A DNA stretch of 64,000 nucleotides from Chitinophagaceae bacterium (GTDB taxonomy: Bacteria; Bacteroidota; Bacteroidia; Chitinophagales; Chitinophagaceae), in contig CP065012.1 in NCBI GenBank assembly GCA_016699815.1, positions 434,001 through 498,000 of the forward strand, given 5' to 3'. Positions within the stretch are counted from its first letter, which is position 1; every line of letters begins with the position of its first letter. Under the pieces are notes generated by a model that was not told the origin of the DNA, did not search any database, and saw only the letters and a program-made list of their open reading frames with translations. Of the stretch, positions 24,223-34,489 are shown piece by piece. The position numbers and the translations under genes are program-made.

Positions 24223-27200
24223 TTATCTTTTCATTACCCTGCCTGTTGCTAAGCGTTTACCGTTTTTATCTCTTACAACAACGTGGTAAACACCTGCTGC
24301 AGCGCCGCTAATATCAACATCCATACTTTCGTAAATACCCTGGGTTGCATATTCTTTTGCCCAAACCCTTGCCCCGTTACTGGCATAAACTACTACTGAA
24401 CGTGTTGTTGCAGTTGAACTGTAATGCCTTACAGAGAATTTACCTTTTGTAGGATTAGGATAAATAAACAGCATGCTTTGTGGAGCTGTTCTTGGCGTTA
24501 ACTGCACTAAGTTGGTGGTATTGGAACAACCAGTTAAAGTATTGGTTACTGTTACCTGATAATTACCAAAATTATCGGTATTTACAGGTATAGAAGCACC
24601 ATTCCAGCCTGCTACCAAATCACCGTCTTTATACCATTCGTATGAGTAAGGCCCTATTTCGGGACTAACAGTTACAAACAGCCCTGATGGTGTATAAGGT
24701 GTAATAGCCTGGTGAGATGAAACCGCTAAAGTAGCGCCCGGTTTAATATTAACAGTAAGCATTGCAGGTTGAGAAGTTACAGCTCCGCAAGGAACACCCG
24801 AAACAATTACCTGGTACATATTACCATCTTGTGATAGGCCAAGATCATTTAATGTAAGCGTACTTGAAGTAGCGCCTGTGATGTTTACAAACGGACCACC
24901 GTTTACACTTACCTGCCATTGGTAGGTTATAGTAGAACCTGTAGCCGTTACGCTGAATGACTGGCTTTCGCCGGTACAACCATTTACATTTACTGGTTGT
25001 GCATTAATTTCTACAGGTGAGTTTACTGCCAGTGTTGCTACATCTGAAGTAAGGCTTGATGTACAAGTACCTGATAATTGAACACGGTATTTTTTACCAT
25101 TATCAGAAGCCGCTAATCCCGTTAGGTTTAAGGTAGCAGAAGTGGCACCGGATACATTTGTCCATGTAGTGCCTCCATCGCTACTTACTTGCCATTGATA
25201 AGTAACCGCAGTACCTGAAGCTGTAATACTTAATGACGTAGTTGTTGTAGGCAAACATACAGATGCATCTGCAGGTTGTACTGATACAGCAACCGGGCTA
25301 TTTACTACCAGGTCAACACAGCTTGAAGTAATAGTGTTACATGTACCGGTAATTACTACCTGGTAAGCGCCACCGTTGGCTACCTGTGTATTACTTATAG
25401 TATAATCGGCAGAAGTTGCGCCGGCAATATTAGTGAATGTACCACCACAAGTTGCCGCATATTGCCATTGGTAGCCAATTCCTGTACCACTTGCCGTAAC
25501 GCTAAAGCTGGATTCATTTCCAGAGCAGAGCGTAACCGCATTGGGTTGTGCGCTAATTGCTGCATTTGTATTAACCGTTAATACAGCTTCTGTTGTAATA
25601 ATTGGTGTTGGTGTACAGCTAAATACCTGCAACCTGTATTGATAACCACTCATTGCAGGAGTTACACCGCTTAAACTTAAATCAGAAGAAGTTGCGCCTG
25701 CAACATCTGTCCATGTTGTTCCGCCATCTGTACTTACCTGCCATTGGTAAGTAAGTGATGAACCTGTAGCAGTAGCAGAGAAGTTTGCTGTTAACCCTTC
25801 GCAAACCGTAATATTATCCGGTTGATCTGTAATTGAAGAAGGATTACCAACAATCAATGTGCCGGCAGAAGAGGTTACACTTGTTGGCGCACAATTACCT
25901 GAAACTACTACATGGTATTGGTTATTATTCATTCCGTTGGTTACATTGGGAATGGTATAAGTTGATGAAGTTTCACCGGCAATATTGCTCCATGATGTGC
26001 CGCCATCTGTACTTACCTGCCATTGGTAACCGAGGTTGGTGCCAGTTGCAGAAGCAGTAAATGTTGCTGCACTGCCTTCACAAACTACAGAGTTAGTAGG
26101 TTGGTTGGTAATATCAGTTGGAGGATTTACCGTTAAAGTAGCAGAAAAAGAAGTTGTACTTCCACATTGCCCGGTAACAATTACTTGGTATTCATTATTA
26201 TTTTCGGCCATTGTAGCTCCATTTACGGTATAGCTTGATGAAGTGGCTCCGCCGATATTGCTCCATGTAGTTCCACCATTGGTGCTTACCTGCCACTGGT
26301 ATGTACCGGAAGATGTTGCACTAAATATGGCATTTGAACCACTACATACTGTTTGGTCTATTGGCTGGCCTGTAATTGCTGGTCCAGAACCTGGCAAAAC
26401 TATAAAGCTTACAATTTGGGTTTGGTTATTTGCACCAGCAACACCAGTAACCGTAATATCGTAAGTGCCAGGGCTTAATGTATTTGCATTATTAAGTGTT
26501 ACTACTGTACTGTTTCCGGGAATTACGGGTGTAGGCGTAAAGCTTACGGTTGTACCTGCAGGCACGCCATTTGTTGCTGTTAAATTAATGGGTGTATTAA
26601 AACCACCATTGGAAACCGTACCTAATGTAACTGTAGCCGGAGTTGCTGCTGCACAGGTAATACTTGTTGGCCCGGGAGCTGTAAAGGAGAAGCCGGTGGG
26701 TGGTGCAGTTACCGTAATATTTGCATTATTTATATCAAAATAAACATTACCAATTGCCTCAACTTTTACACGTGCCTGGCTGGTAACCACCGATGGAATA
26801 ACAATGTTTTCTGTACCATCATTTGGTGTGCTGGCAATTAATGTGGTAAATGTTTGACCCTGGTCGGTTGACCATGAAATTTTTACATCAGCAGTATTGG
26901 TAGGTGCCCCTGTAGTACCATTTACTGACCAGGATAAAGTTTGTGTACTTCCAGCGGCATAAGAAACCGCAGCATTTTGAGTGGTAATTAAGAACGGACC
27001 AACAGTATTTGATACTGTAACCACCATATCAGTATAAGCCGTTTGGCCTACTTTAATAGGAGCAGTAGAACTATAAGCTGAATTATCTCTTACAGTAAGA
27101 CGGAAATTTAAAGTTCTGCTCACAGAACTTAAAGCTTCAATATTTGCTATAGGGTCGCCACCTGGGAAACAAGGTGTAATGCTGGCTCCTGTTAATATCG

Positions 27201-28713
27201 TAGATAACCTTGGAAACAACCTTGTAGAATTAGTTGTAGGTAAAAATGAAAGCCAGTTGGGCCCGGTTAATTTTGTGGGGCTAGCTACACTTGCATTACC
27301 TGTAGTAGTAGAGTTATCGTTTTGCTCCCAGCAATAAGTTAATACATCACCTGCGTTGGCATCTGTTGCAGAGCCTGTAAGGGCAAATGGCGTAGAAATA
27401 GGGATGGTTATATTGCTCACCGGAGCTACAACCGGTGTGGCATTTGCTGCGGTAATATCTGTAACAATTGGGCAGGCTTTACCTGCCAGGTTTACCTGAA
27501 CCTGCTGTATAGATGCCTGATGAAAAATATCAATAGAATGAGGCGCTACATCCTGCCCGGTAATACCTGCATAACCCATAACGGTAATGCCAGAACCTAC
27601 TTCTTTATTTACACCAGTACCTTCATTGCTCATTGAAAAAGTATGGTTGGCGCCTAATTGATGGCCCACTTCATGGGCTACATAGTCAATATCAAAATTA
27701 TCACCCTGTGGAATACCATCGGCAGGAGAAGTAATACCCCTGCCCTTTTGGCCGTTTACACATACGCAACCTATACAACCTGCGTTACCACCACCTCCAG
27801 ATGCGCCAAACATGTGACCTATATCGTAATTGGCTTCTCCAATATTAGCGGTAAGTGCAGCTTGCAACTGGTTGTTCCAATTACCCATGGTAGTGTAAGG
27901 ATCTGTACTGGGGTTATAATATATTACCAGGTCGGTATTGGGAATTAAATTTAAATGGAGTGCAAAATCTTTTTCATAAACACCATTGCATCGGGTGAGC
28001 GTTGCATTAAAGCCTGCTAAAACCAAGGCTACATCCGCAGCACTAAAAGCACCAAACCAGTTAGAATATTCGGCATTGCATGATTGGGCAAGGCGCATGG
28101 TCCTTAACTTACCATCGCTGCTGCTGGTAAAATTAGATGAAACAACTTTTGCAGTTATTTCATTTGCCATATCGGCTTCGGGTGTTGAGCATGTCCAGGG
28201 TAACTGGCCAATTTTACGGTTCGATTTAAAAACGGCATAAGTATTTCCATCTGCCGAATAGGTTTCTATAAACTCATTGGGCTTGCCATTGTTGCGGAAC
28301 AACATGGTTTGTATCCCTTTGGGAGAATAACTCAACTTTAACGTTGCTGTTCTGTCGGAAATTCCTTTACCCGAAAATGCCCTTATTTGAGGGAAACGGG
28401 CCTGTAATGCAGGGTCAAAGTTAGAAGATTCCACTATTTCAAAGTCTTCAAATCCGCCATCGGCATTAGGGAGGGAAATAACCGTAGTATGACTAACCGA
28501 GTTATCTACTACTTTATATAATTGTTGCTTTATTGAAGCTAAATCCAAATGGTATAATTTGAATTCTGTAGGGAATGTGAGCCTCGCAACTGCTTTGTTT
28601 TTTATAATGGCACTGCGGTTTTCTAAATTGGCAGTCCAGTATTTTCCGGTTTGTGAAAAACCGAAAGCAACAAACAAAGCAAATGAAAATGAAAGGAGTA
28701 AAGCTTTTTTCAT
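24223..28713 (-). CDS. secreted reprolysin-like metalloprotease with Ig-like repeats and T9SS type A signal
   Basis: A 1496-residue exported zinc protease. I start at the ATG at 28711-28713, which begins a signal peptide (MKKALLLSFSFALFVAFGFS); the frame extends 25 codons further. After a propeptide-like region comes the catalytic domain, with HEVGHQLGANH near residue 345 (HExxHxxGxxH zinc site) and the Met-turn VMGYAG. Next are a fibronectin/cadherin-like linker and six Ig-like repeats of about 90 residues, each with a YQWQ core. A further beta domain and a C-terminal sorting domain (FIYPNPTKGKFSV and GVYHVVVRDKNGK) that directs type IX secretion complete it. It probably digests extracellular protein or matures surface proteins. 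A single gene with its own terminator. Confidence 0.9.
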   Translation of the reverse strand: MKKALLLSFSFALFVAFGFSQTGKYWTANLENRSAIIKNKAVARLTFPTEFKLYHLDLASIKQQLYKVVDNSVSHTTVISLPNADGGFEDFEIVESSNFDPALQARFPQIRAFSGKGISDRTATLKLSYSPKGIQTMLFRNNGKPNEFIETYSADGNTYAVFKSNRKIGQLPWTCSTPEADMANEITAKVVSSNFTSSSDGKLRTMRLAQSCNAEYSNWFGAFSAADVALVLAGFNATLTRCNGVYEKDFALHLNLIPNTDLVIYYNPSTDPYTTMGNWNNQLQAALTANIGEANYDIGHMFGASGGGGNAGCIGCVCVNGQKGRGITSPADGIPQGDNFDIDYVAHEVGHQLGANHTFSMSNEGTGVNKEVGSGITVMGYAGITGQDVAPHSIDIFHQASIQQVQVNLAGKACPIVTDITAANATPVVAPVSNITIPISTPFALTGSATDANAGDVLTYCWEQNDNSTTTGNASVASPTKLTGPNWLSFLPTTNSTRLFPRLSTILTGASITPCFPGGDPIANIEALSSVSRTLNFRLTVRDNSAYSSTAPIKVGQTAYTDMVVTVSNTVGPFLITTQNAAVSYAAGSTQTLSWSVNGTTGAPTNTADVKISWSTDQGQTFTTLIASTPNDGTENIVIPSVVTSQARVKVEAIGNVYFDINNANITVTAPPTGFSFTAPGPTSITCAAATPATVTLGTVSNGGFNTPINLTATNGVPAGTTVSFTPTPVIPGNSTVVTLNNANTLSPGTYDITVTGVAGANNQTQIVSFIVLPGSGPAITGQPIDQTVCSGSNAIFSATSSGTYQWQVSTNGGTTWSNIGGATSSSYTVNGATMAENNNEYQVIVTGQCGSTTSFSATLTVNPPTDITNQPTNSVVCEGSAATFTASATGTNLGYQWQVSTDGGTSWSNIAGETSSTYTIPNVTNGMNNNQYHVVVSGNCAPTSVTSSAGTLIVGNPSSITDQPDNITVCEGLTANFSATATGSSLTYQWQVSTDGGTTWTDVAGATSSDLSLSGVTPAMSGYQYRLQVFSCTPTPIITTEAVLTVNTNAAISAQPNAVTLCSGNESSFSVTASGTGIGYQWQYAATCGGTFTNIAGATSADYTISNTQVANGGAYQVVITGTCNTITSSCVDLVVNSPVAVSVQPADASVCLPTTTTSLSITASGTAVTYQWQVSSDGGTTWTNVSGATSATLNLTGLAASDNGKKYRVQLSGTCTSSLTSDVATLAVNSPVEINAQPVNVNGCTGESQSFSVTATGSTITYQWQVSVNGGPFVNITGATSSTLTLNDLGLSQDGNMYQVIVSGVPCGAVTSQPAMLTVNIKPGATLAVSSHQAITPYTPSGLFVTVSPEIGPYSYEWYKDGDLVAGWNGASIPVNTDNFGNYQVTVTNTLTGCSNTTNLVQLTPRTAPQSMLFIYPNPTKGKFSVRHYSSTATTRSVVVYASNGARVWAKEYATQGIYESMDVDISGAAAGVYHVVVRDKNGKRLATGRVMKR
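24750..26384 (-). repeat. six tandem Ig-like repeats within the metalloprotease gene
   Basis: Six units of about 270 bp, each encoding a pattern of QP, a Cys a few residues later, ATG/ASG, YQWQVSTDGGTTW, ATSS and a closing V(V/T)SG-C. The units have diverged at many positions but keep YQWQ and the paired Cys, so the array is old and probably stable. It forms a stalk between the catalytic and sorting domains. Confidence 0.85.
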
Positions 28714-29026
28714 GCAATTAAGTTTTGAATAAATGTTATTTGGGCTGTAAATATAGGAAATTAAATAACACATAAAATTTTCAACCAACGCCTTATTTTT
28801 TTGAAAATTAATTGCCTTTTATATTTTTTTCATCAGCTTTTACGCCAGTGTGTTTCACTTTTATTTATTAAGAAACCCATTGATAAATATTTTATTTAAA
28901 AAATTGAAATTATCCTTTAAAATATAAATTATAAAATATTTAAATTTATAAATAACTAAATTTCTTTACTAATTTATAATTTGCATTAAAAAAAATTAGG
29001 CCTCAAAGAATTAATTTTAATTTTTA
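28714..29026. other. A/T-rich intergenic region between divergent genes
   Basis: About 310 bp of very A/T-rich DNA between the divergent metalloprotease and helicase genes. It should hold both promoters. A TATATTTA element upstream of the metalloprotease resembles a -7 box, but I find no complete consensus pair. No gene is seen. Confidence 0.4.
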
Positions 29027-31498
29027 GTGGATGCAGAAAACATAATAACAAATTGGCTGGCAGCAAAAAACAGGAAAGCATTTGCTTACCAGCAGCAAAC
29101 CTGGCAACGTATAATCAAAGGTCAATCGGGCCTGGTAAATGCACCTACAGGATATGGTAAAACCTATGCCGTTTTTTTAGGCGCTATAATCCAATACATT
29201 AATAACCATCCCAAAAATTATAAAACGCATCAAAACCAGGGGCTCCATTTACTATGGATAACGCCATTGCGTGCCTTAGCCAAAGATTTGGCCCGTGCAA
29301 TGCAAGAAGTACTTGATGCATTACAAATACCCTGGAAGGTGGGAATAAGAAATGGCGATACCTCCATTAAAGAAAGGCAGCAGCAAAAGCGCAGTATGCC
29401 TCAGGTGCTGTTAATAACACCAGAAAGCCTGCATTTGCTCCTTGCATCAAAAGATCATAAACAAATATTTTGCACACTTAAAATAATTGCAGTTGATGAA
29501 TGGCATGAATTACTGGGGAGCAAAAGAGGCGTACAAACTGAGCTGGCTCTATCTTACATTGTTCATCATCAAAAAAAAGAAAAATTAAATCCCCCTTGTA
29601 TTTGGGGCATTTCGGCAACCATAGGAAACCTGCAACAAGCGAAGGAAGTACTTATGGCTCCGTTAGCATTAAAAGAAAATGAAACTTTTATTGTAAGAGC
29701 TACAATTAAGAAGAAAATCAACCTGGAATCTATTTTACCAAAGCAGGTAGAAACCTATCCCTGGGCCGGGCACCTTGGTTTAAAGCTTGCACCATCTGTT
29801 TTACCTATTTTAGAAAAAAGCAAAACCACATTAATTTTTATCAACACCAGGGGAATGAGTGAAGTATGGTACCAGCACCTGCTTACTTTAAATCCTGAAC
29901 TTTCCGGGGTGCTGGCTTTGCATCATGGAAGCATAGAGCAGCAATTAAGGTTTTGGGTAGAAGATGCCTTGCATGCTGGCACATTAAAAGCTGTAGTAAG
30001 CACATCGAGCCTGGATTTAGGTGTAGATTTTAGGCCGGTGGAAATGGTAATACAGGTTGGCTCCCCCAAAGGTGTTGCCCGCTTTTTGCAAAGGGCGGGC
30101 CGCAGTGGCCATGCACCGGGTGCAGAAAGCAAAGCCTATTTTTTACCCACACATTCAATGGAATTACTGGAGGCTGCTGCATTAAATGAAGCTATTGAAA
30201 AACAAATTGTAGAAAGCAGGAACCCGCTATTATTATGCTATGATGTGTTGCTGCAATTCTTATGCACAATTGCTACGGGTGATGGTTTTTTTGCCGCTGA
30301 TATGCTGGCCATCGCAAAAAAAACTTTTTGCTTTACCTATTTAACCGATGAAGAATGGAAGCAGCTTTTACATTTTATTACCCAGGGTGGAAAAGCGCTT
30401 GCGCAATACGATGATTTTAAAAAAGTGGAAATCATAAATGGGCTCTATACCATTACCAACCGCAAAATAGCCATGCGCCACAGGTTGCATATTGGTACTA
30501 TAGTAAGCGATGCCATGCTTAATGTAAAATTTTTAAGCGGCGGTTTTGCAGGCATCATTGAAGAATGGTTTATCAGCAGGCTCAGGCCCGGTGATGTATT
30601 TACGCTGGCCGGGCAAAAACTGGAATTTATAATGCTAAAGGAAATGACAGCAATAGTAAGGAGGAGCAATGCATTAAAATATATAACACCCAGTTGGAGT
30701 GGCGGCAGAATGGCACTAAGTGCCAACCTCGGCTACCTGCTTAGAAAAAAATTAAATGACGCCGCAGAAAAAAAATTTGACATACACGACAAAGAATTAA
30801 AAGCGCTGGAACCACTCATTCAATTACAAAAAAAATTATCTGCCGTGCCGCAGCAAAATGAATTATTGATAGAACTGATTGATACCAAAGACGGCCATCA
30901 TTTATTTGTTTACCCTTTTGAAGGCAGGCTGGTGCATGAAGCCATGGCAGCGCTCTTAGCTTTCAGGCTTTCAAAAATAAAACCCATAAGTTTTTCTATT
31001 GCCATGAATGATTATGGTTTTGAATTACTTAGCGACCAGCCAATACCTATAAATGATACCAATGTATTTGAACTATTTACTGAAGAAAATTTACTTAACG
31101 ATATAAACCAAAGCATCAACAGTACAGAAATGGCCCGGCGGAAATTCAGGGATATAGCGGTGATTGGCGGATTGGTTTTTCAGGGGATGCCCGGCGAAAA
31201 AACCCGGCAAAGGCACTTGCAATCAACGGCATCTTTGCTCTTTAATGTTTTTGAAGAATATGATGAAGGAAATTTATTGATTAGGCAGGCTTACCGGGAA
31301 GTAATAGAGCAGCAAATGGATGAAGCAAGGCTTAGAGATATGCTGTGCAGGATTTCAAAAGGAAAAATAATTATTACAGCGCCCAACCAGTTAACGCCAT
31401 TTTGTTTCCCTATTAAAGTGGACAGCATGAGGGAAAATATCAGCTCGGAAAAACTGGAAGACAGGATAAAAAAAATGCAGGATGGATTAAAAAAATAA
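29027..31498 (+). CDS. Lhr-like, ligase-associated DEXH-box DNA helicase
   Basis: An 823-residue superfamily 2 helicase. The Walker A motif APTGYGKT (residues 38-45), DEXH box AVDEWHELLG (near 156) and motif III SATIG are clear. The C-terminal RecA domain has ALHHGSIEQQLR, STSSLDLGVDFRPVEMV and GRSGHAPG, followed by the long Lhr-type C-terminal region. The 823-residue length and N-terminal sequence fit the 'ligase-associated DNA damage response helicase' group, which usually travels with an ATP-dependent ligase and an exonuclease. None of those partners is adjacent here. The start is GTG at 29027, since an in-frame TAA lies two codons upstream. It converges with serA, 16 bp from its stop. Confidence 0.9.
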   Translation: MDAENIITNWLAAKNRKAFAYQQQTWQRIIKGQSGLVNAPTGYGKTYAVFLGAIIQYINNHPKNYKTHQNQGLHLLWITPLRALAKDLARAMQEVLDALQIPWKVGIRNGDTSIKERQQQKRSMPQVLLITPESLHLLLASKDHKQIFCTLKIIAVDEWHELLGSKRGVQTELALSYIVHHQKKEKLNPPCIWGISATIGNLQQAKEVLMAPLALKENETFIVRATIKKKINLESILPKQVETYPWAGHLGLKLAPSVLPILEKSKTTLIFINTRGMSEVWYQHLLTLNPELSGVLALHHGSIEQQLRFWVEDALHAGTLKAVVSTSSLDLGVDFRPVEMVIQVGSPKGVARFLQRAGRSGHAPGAESKAYFLPTHSMELLEAAALNEAIEKQIVESRNPLLLCYDVLLQFLCTIATGDGFFAADMLAIAKKTFCFTYLTDEEWKQLLHFITQGGKALAQYDDFKKVEIINGLYTITNRKIAMRHRLHIGTIVSDAMLNVKFLSGGFAGIIEEWFISRLRPGDVFTLAGQKLEFIMLKEMTAIVRRSNALKYITPSWSGGRMALSANLGYLLRKKLNDAAEKKFDIHDKELKALEPLIQLQKKLSAVPQQNELLIELIDTKDGHHLFVYPFEGRLVHEAMAALLAFRLSKIKPISFSIAMNDYGFELLSDQPIPINDTNVFELFTEENLLNDINQSINSTEMARRKFRDIAVIGGLVFQGMPGEKTRQRHLQSTASLLFNVFEEYDEGNLLIRQAYREVIEQQMDEARLRDMLCRISKGKIIITAPNQLTPFCFPIKVDSMRENISSEKLEDRIKKMQDGLKK

Positions 31499-31514
31499 AA
31501 AATTTTTACCCGTA

Positions 31515-32753
31515 TCAATACAGCATCCGCACTTTAATGGTTTCTTTTATACTTTTCAATAGGTGAATGGCGGTATTGCTTAGTGTATTTTCCACGTCTA
31601 ATACCACATAACCTATGGCATCATTTGTTTTAAGATATTGTCCCACAATATTGATTTTGTTTTTACTAAGCAAGGTATTGATCTGGCTTAATACACCGGG
31701 TACATTTTTATGGATATGCAAAATGCGGTGGGCGCCTTCCTGTGCCGGCAATGCCAGTGGCGGTATAGTATGCGAACCGGTTGATGTGCCTTTTTCCAGG
31801 TAATTAAAGAGTTTGATACTTACATCTTCTCCAATGTTGTGCTGCGCTTCAACCGTACTGCCGCCTATGTGCGGTGTAAGGATTACATTGGGTACCTGCT
31901 GCAATATGCATGAAAATTTATCGCCGTTTTTTTCCGGCTCTTTAGGAAAAACATCAATAGCCGCACCGCCAATATACCCGTTAAGCAAAAACTTTTTCAA
32001 TGCTGTTAAATCCACTACTTCTCCCCTTGCATAATTTATGAGCACGGCGCCTTTTTTAAAAAAGGGTAAATTATTTTTATTGATGAGGTTTTTTGTTGAG
32101 GTTAATTCGGGCACATGCAGCGTTACCACATCAGATTGCTGGAGCAACTCTTTTAAACTTTTAATGCCCGATGCATTACCCAGGGGCAGCTTGGTTTCTA
32201 CATCATAAAAAACCACTTTCATACCCAGCGCTTCGGCCATTACACTCACCTGGCTACCAATATTTCCATAACCTACAATACCCAGGGTTTTGCCACGCAA
32301 CTCATGGCTGCCGCTTGCATCTTTTTGCCAGCTACCTTCATGCGCTGCTTTATTTTTATCTATTATTTTTCTTACCAGCATTATTGCAGTGCCCATAACC
32401 AACTCGGCTACGCTACGGGTATTGCTGTAAGGCGCATTAAAAACCGCCACCCCATTATTTGTGGCTTCTTTTAAATTTACCTGGTTTACACCAATGCAAA
32501 AACAACCTACCGCCTGTAATTTTTTAGCCGCAAATAATACATCTGCATCAATTGCCGTTTTACTCCTTATGCCTAAAATGTGTACCTCTTTAATGGCTTT
32601 AATTAATTCTGCTTTGCTGATTGCACCATTCATTTTACACACATTGGCATAACCGCTTTTATGAAAATATTGTACAGCAACATCGCTGATATTTTCCAGG
32701 AAGAGAATATTAATTTTTTCTTTGGGGTAACTCGTTGCCTTTTTATCGCTCAT
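31515..32753 (-). CDS. serA: D-3-phosphoglycerate dehydrogenase
   Basis: A 412-residue enzyme that oxidises 3-phosphoglycerate to 3-phosphohydroxypyruvate, the first step of serine synthesis. The NAD-binding motif GIVGYGNIGSQVSVM and the catalytic residues Arg (INYARGEVVD), Glu (DVFPKEPEKN) and His (TPHIGGSTVEAQ) are present. A C-terminal ACT domain (from about residue 340, HKNVPGVLSQINTLLSKN) provides serine feedback control in related enzymes. Length matches the E. coli-type enzyme (410). A TATCTTTG -7 box lies 26 bp upstream of the ATG. Confidence 0.93.
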   Translation of the reverse strand: MSDKKATSYPKEKINILFLENISDVAVQYFHKSGYANVCKMNGAISKAELIKAIKEVHILGIRSKTAIDADVLFAAKKLQAVGCFCIGVNQVNLKEATNNGVAVFNAPYSNTRSVAELVMGTAIMLVRKIIDKNKAAHEGSWQKDASGSHELRGKTLGIVGYGNIGSQVSVMAEALGMKVVFYDVETKLPLGNASGIKSLKELLQQSDVVTLHVPELTSTKNLINKNNLPFFKKGAVLINYARGEVVDLTALKKFLLNGYIGGAAIDVFPKEPEKNGDKFSCILQQVPNVILTPHIGGSTVEAQHNIGEDVSIKLFNYLEKGTSTGSHTIPPLALPAQEGAHRILHIHKNVPGVLSQINTLLSKNKINIVGQYLKTNDAIGYVVLDVENTLSNTAIHLLKSIKETIKVRMLY

Positions 32754-32778
32754 ACTGTGAAATTAGTAGTATTTTGCA

Positions 32779-32786
32779 CAAAGATA
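32779..32786 (-). promoter_or_regulatory. -7 promoter element of serA
   Basis: TATCTTTG on the minus strand exactly matches TAnnTTTG and lies 26 bp before the serA ATG. No TTG is found at the expected -33 distance, so promoter strength is uncertain. Confidence 0.45.
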
Positions 32787-32824
32787 TCCTATAGCCCGAT
32801 ATCATTATTTATAACCTGTTATTC

Positions 32825-34147
32825 ATGAAAAACTATTTGCGATTAACCCAACTTGCCAGGTATGTATTGTTTATATGCTTAGTATTGTTATCTGCCTGCC
32901 AGTCCACATCCAGGCCAAAAAATTTATCGGGCAATACTTCAGTAACTGACAGCCTTTTGGCTTTACCCAAATACAATTTATCAGCACCTGGCAAAATGCC
33001 CCAGGCAGAAATGCAAAAAATTAAAACAGCCTGTGAACAATGGTATGACAAATCCCTTTCCGGAACGGTTTTTAACGGCGCTGTACTCGTAGCACAAAAA
33101 GGGAATATTTTATTTGAAAAATACAAAGGAACACTGCATTTAGAGGGTAATGATAACATTACGGCTTCATCCATATTTCATATTGCTTCGGTTTCAAAAA
33201 CGTTTACGGCAATGGCAATATTAAAGCTTTGCCAGCAAGGAAAAATACTACTCGATGAAGAACTATCACATTATTTTCCCGGGTTCAATTATCCGGGAGT
33301 TACGGTGCGTTGCCTGCTGAGCCACAGGAGTGGCTTGCCCAACTATGTTTATTTTTTTGAAAAATTGGGATGGCCGCAAAACCAATTTGCAAGCAACCAG
33401 GATGTATTGGATTATTTGATTAACAGGAAACAGGAACTTACCGATATTTCTCCTGCCTGCATCCGTTTTTCATATTGCAATACCAATTATGCATTGCTTG
33501 CGTTGTTAATTGAAAAGGTAACGGGAATAACGTATCCACGATATCTGAAACAAAACTTTTTCGATCCGCTTGAAATGAACAATACATTTGTGCTTACTGT
33601 AAAAGAACCTACAAAAGCCACACCCAGTTACGACTGGAGGGGAACTGAAATACCATTAAATTACCTTGATTTTGTTTATGGCGATAAAAATATCTTCAGC
33701 ACTGCCCGGGATTTATTGAAATGGGACAGGTTTTTAAGTTCGGGATTACTATTTACCAAAGAAACCCTGCAGGAAGCTTATACGCCATACAGCCATGAAC
33801 ACCCCGGAATTAAAAATTATGGCCTGGGCTGGCGTATGAATTTGTATGACAATGGTAAAAAAATTATTTTTCACAACGGCTGGTGGCATGGCAATAACTC
33901 TGCATTTATCCGCCTGCTGGATGAAGATGTAACTATTATTGCCTTAAACAACAGGTTTACAAGGGCTACTTATCATGTAAACCAATTGGCCAATATTTTT
34001 TCGGATTATTTTATTCCTGTTGAAGAAGAAACGGATGCCTCAACCCAGGATAGTATGCTACAATACAAAACAGACAGCAACAGTGTTCACAAAAAAAGGG
34101 ATTCTATAATTTCAGGAAAATCACAGCATGAGAAAAAAAGCAAATAA
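32825..34147 (+). CDS. serine hydrolase lipoprotein of the beta-lactamase/PBP-like family
   Basis: A 440-residue predicted lipoprotein (lipobox LLSAC, modified Cys 25). The catalytic core carries SVSK (SxxK, Ser about 121), the YCNTNYALL tyrosine motif (YxN) and HNGWWHGNNS, in the place of the KTG-like third motif. Length and order fit class C beta-lactamase-like hydrolases (PF00144), a family that includes peptidases, esterases and penicillin-binding relatives, so substrate cannot be told. The last 50 residues are polar and lysine-rich. The gene is divergent from serA with a short shared promoter region. True beta-lactamase activity is not implied. Confidence 0.85.
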   Translation: MKNYLRLTQLARYVLFICLVLLSACQSTSRPKNLSGNTSVTDSLLALPKYNLSAPGKMPQAEMQKIKTACEQWYDKSLSGTVFNGAVLVAQKGNILFEKYKGTLHLEGNDNITASSIFHIASVSKTFTAMAILKLCQQGKILLDEELSHYFPGFNYPGVTVRCLLSHRSGLPNYVYFFEKLGWPQNQFASNQDVLDYLINRKQELTDISPACIRFSYCNTNYALLALLIEKVTGITYPRYLKQNFFDPLEMNNTFVLTVKEPTKATPSYDWRGTEIPLNYLDFVYGDKNIFSTARDLLKWDRFLSSGLLFTKETLQEAYTPYSHEHPGIKNYGLGWRMNLYDNGKKIIFHNGWWHGNNSAFIRLLDEDVTIIALNNRFTRATYHVNQLANIFSDYFIPVEEETDASTQDSMLQYKTDSNSVHKKRDSIISGKSQHEKKSK

Positions 34148-34186
34148 CCAGTTATTACTTATCACAGCATTTACTTTCAAAAATTA

Positions 34187-34483
34187 CTAAAAAAAGAAGT
34201 AATACAATTGTATAAAAAGAATAACCATATTGCTCCAAAATAACCATTGGGGTAATAATTTTCTTTTCCCTAAAATTAATACGAGTAACAAAAAAATAAT
34301 ATTGATAAAAATGGCCGAATAGCCCAATATCACCAATGTACTTTCAAGTGGCTTAACCTTCAGCGCACCTGTAAAAGCTTTATCCGGATTTGAAATTTTG
34401 TAGCTTAATTCATAAATACGTAGTGGGATAGTTGCCAAAAAGCAGGCATTGAACAGCAAAACAAGTTTAGCAAAAAAACGCAT
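34187..34483 (-). CDS. small three-helix membrane protein, unknown function
   Basis: A 98-residue hydrophobic protein with three predicted membrane segments (about residues 4-22, 48-70 and 79-97) and a short polar loop (SNPDKAFTGALKVKP). No family is recognised. It starts 6 bp after the stop of the YkgJ-like gene, so the two are probably one transcript. The sequence looks genuinely coding, with a normal ATG. Confidence 0.6.
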   Translation of the reverse strand: MRFFAKLVLLFNACFLATIPLRIYELSYKISNPDKAFTGALKVKPLESTLVILGYSAIFINIIFLLLVLILGKRKLLPQWLFWSNMVILFIQLYYFFF

Positions 34484-34489
34484 AGCTAT

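Noticed and set aside
32825..34147. Serine hydrolase as a beta-lactamase controlled by the BlaI/M56 pair
   Set aside because: It is 15 kb away, has no shared operator, and the family includes many esterases and peptidases, so no functional link can be claimed.
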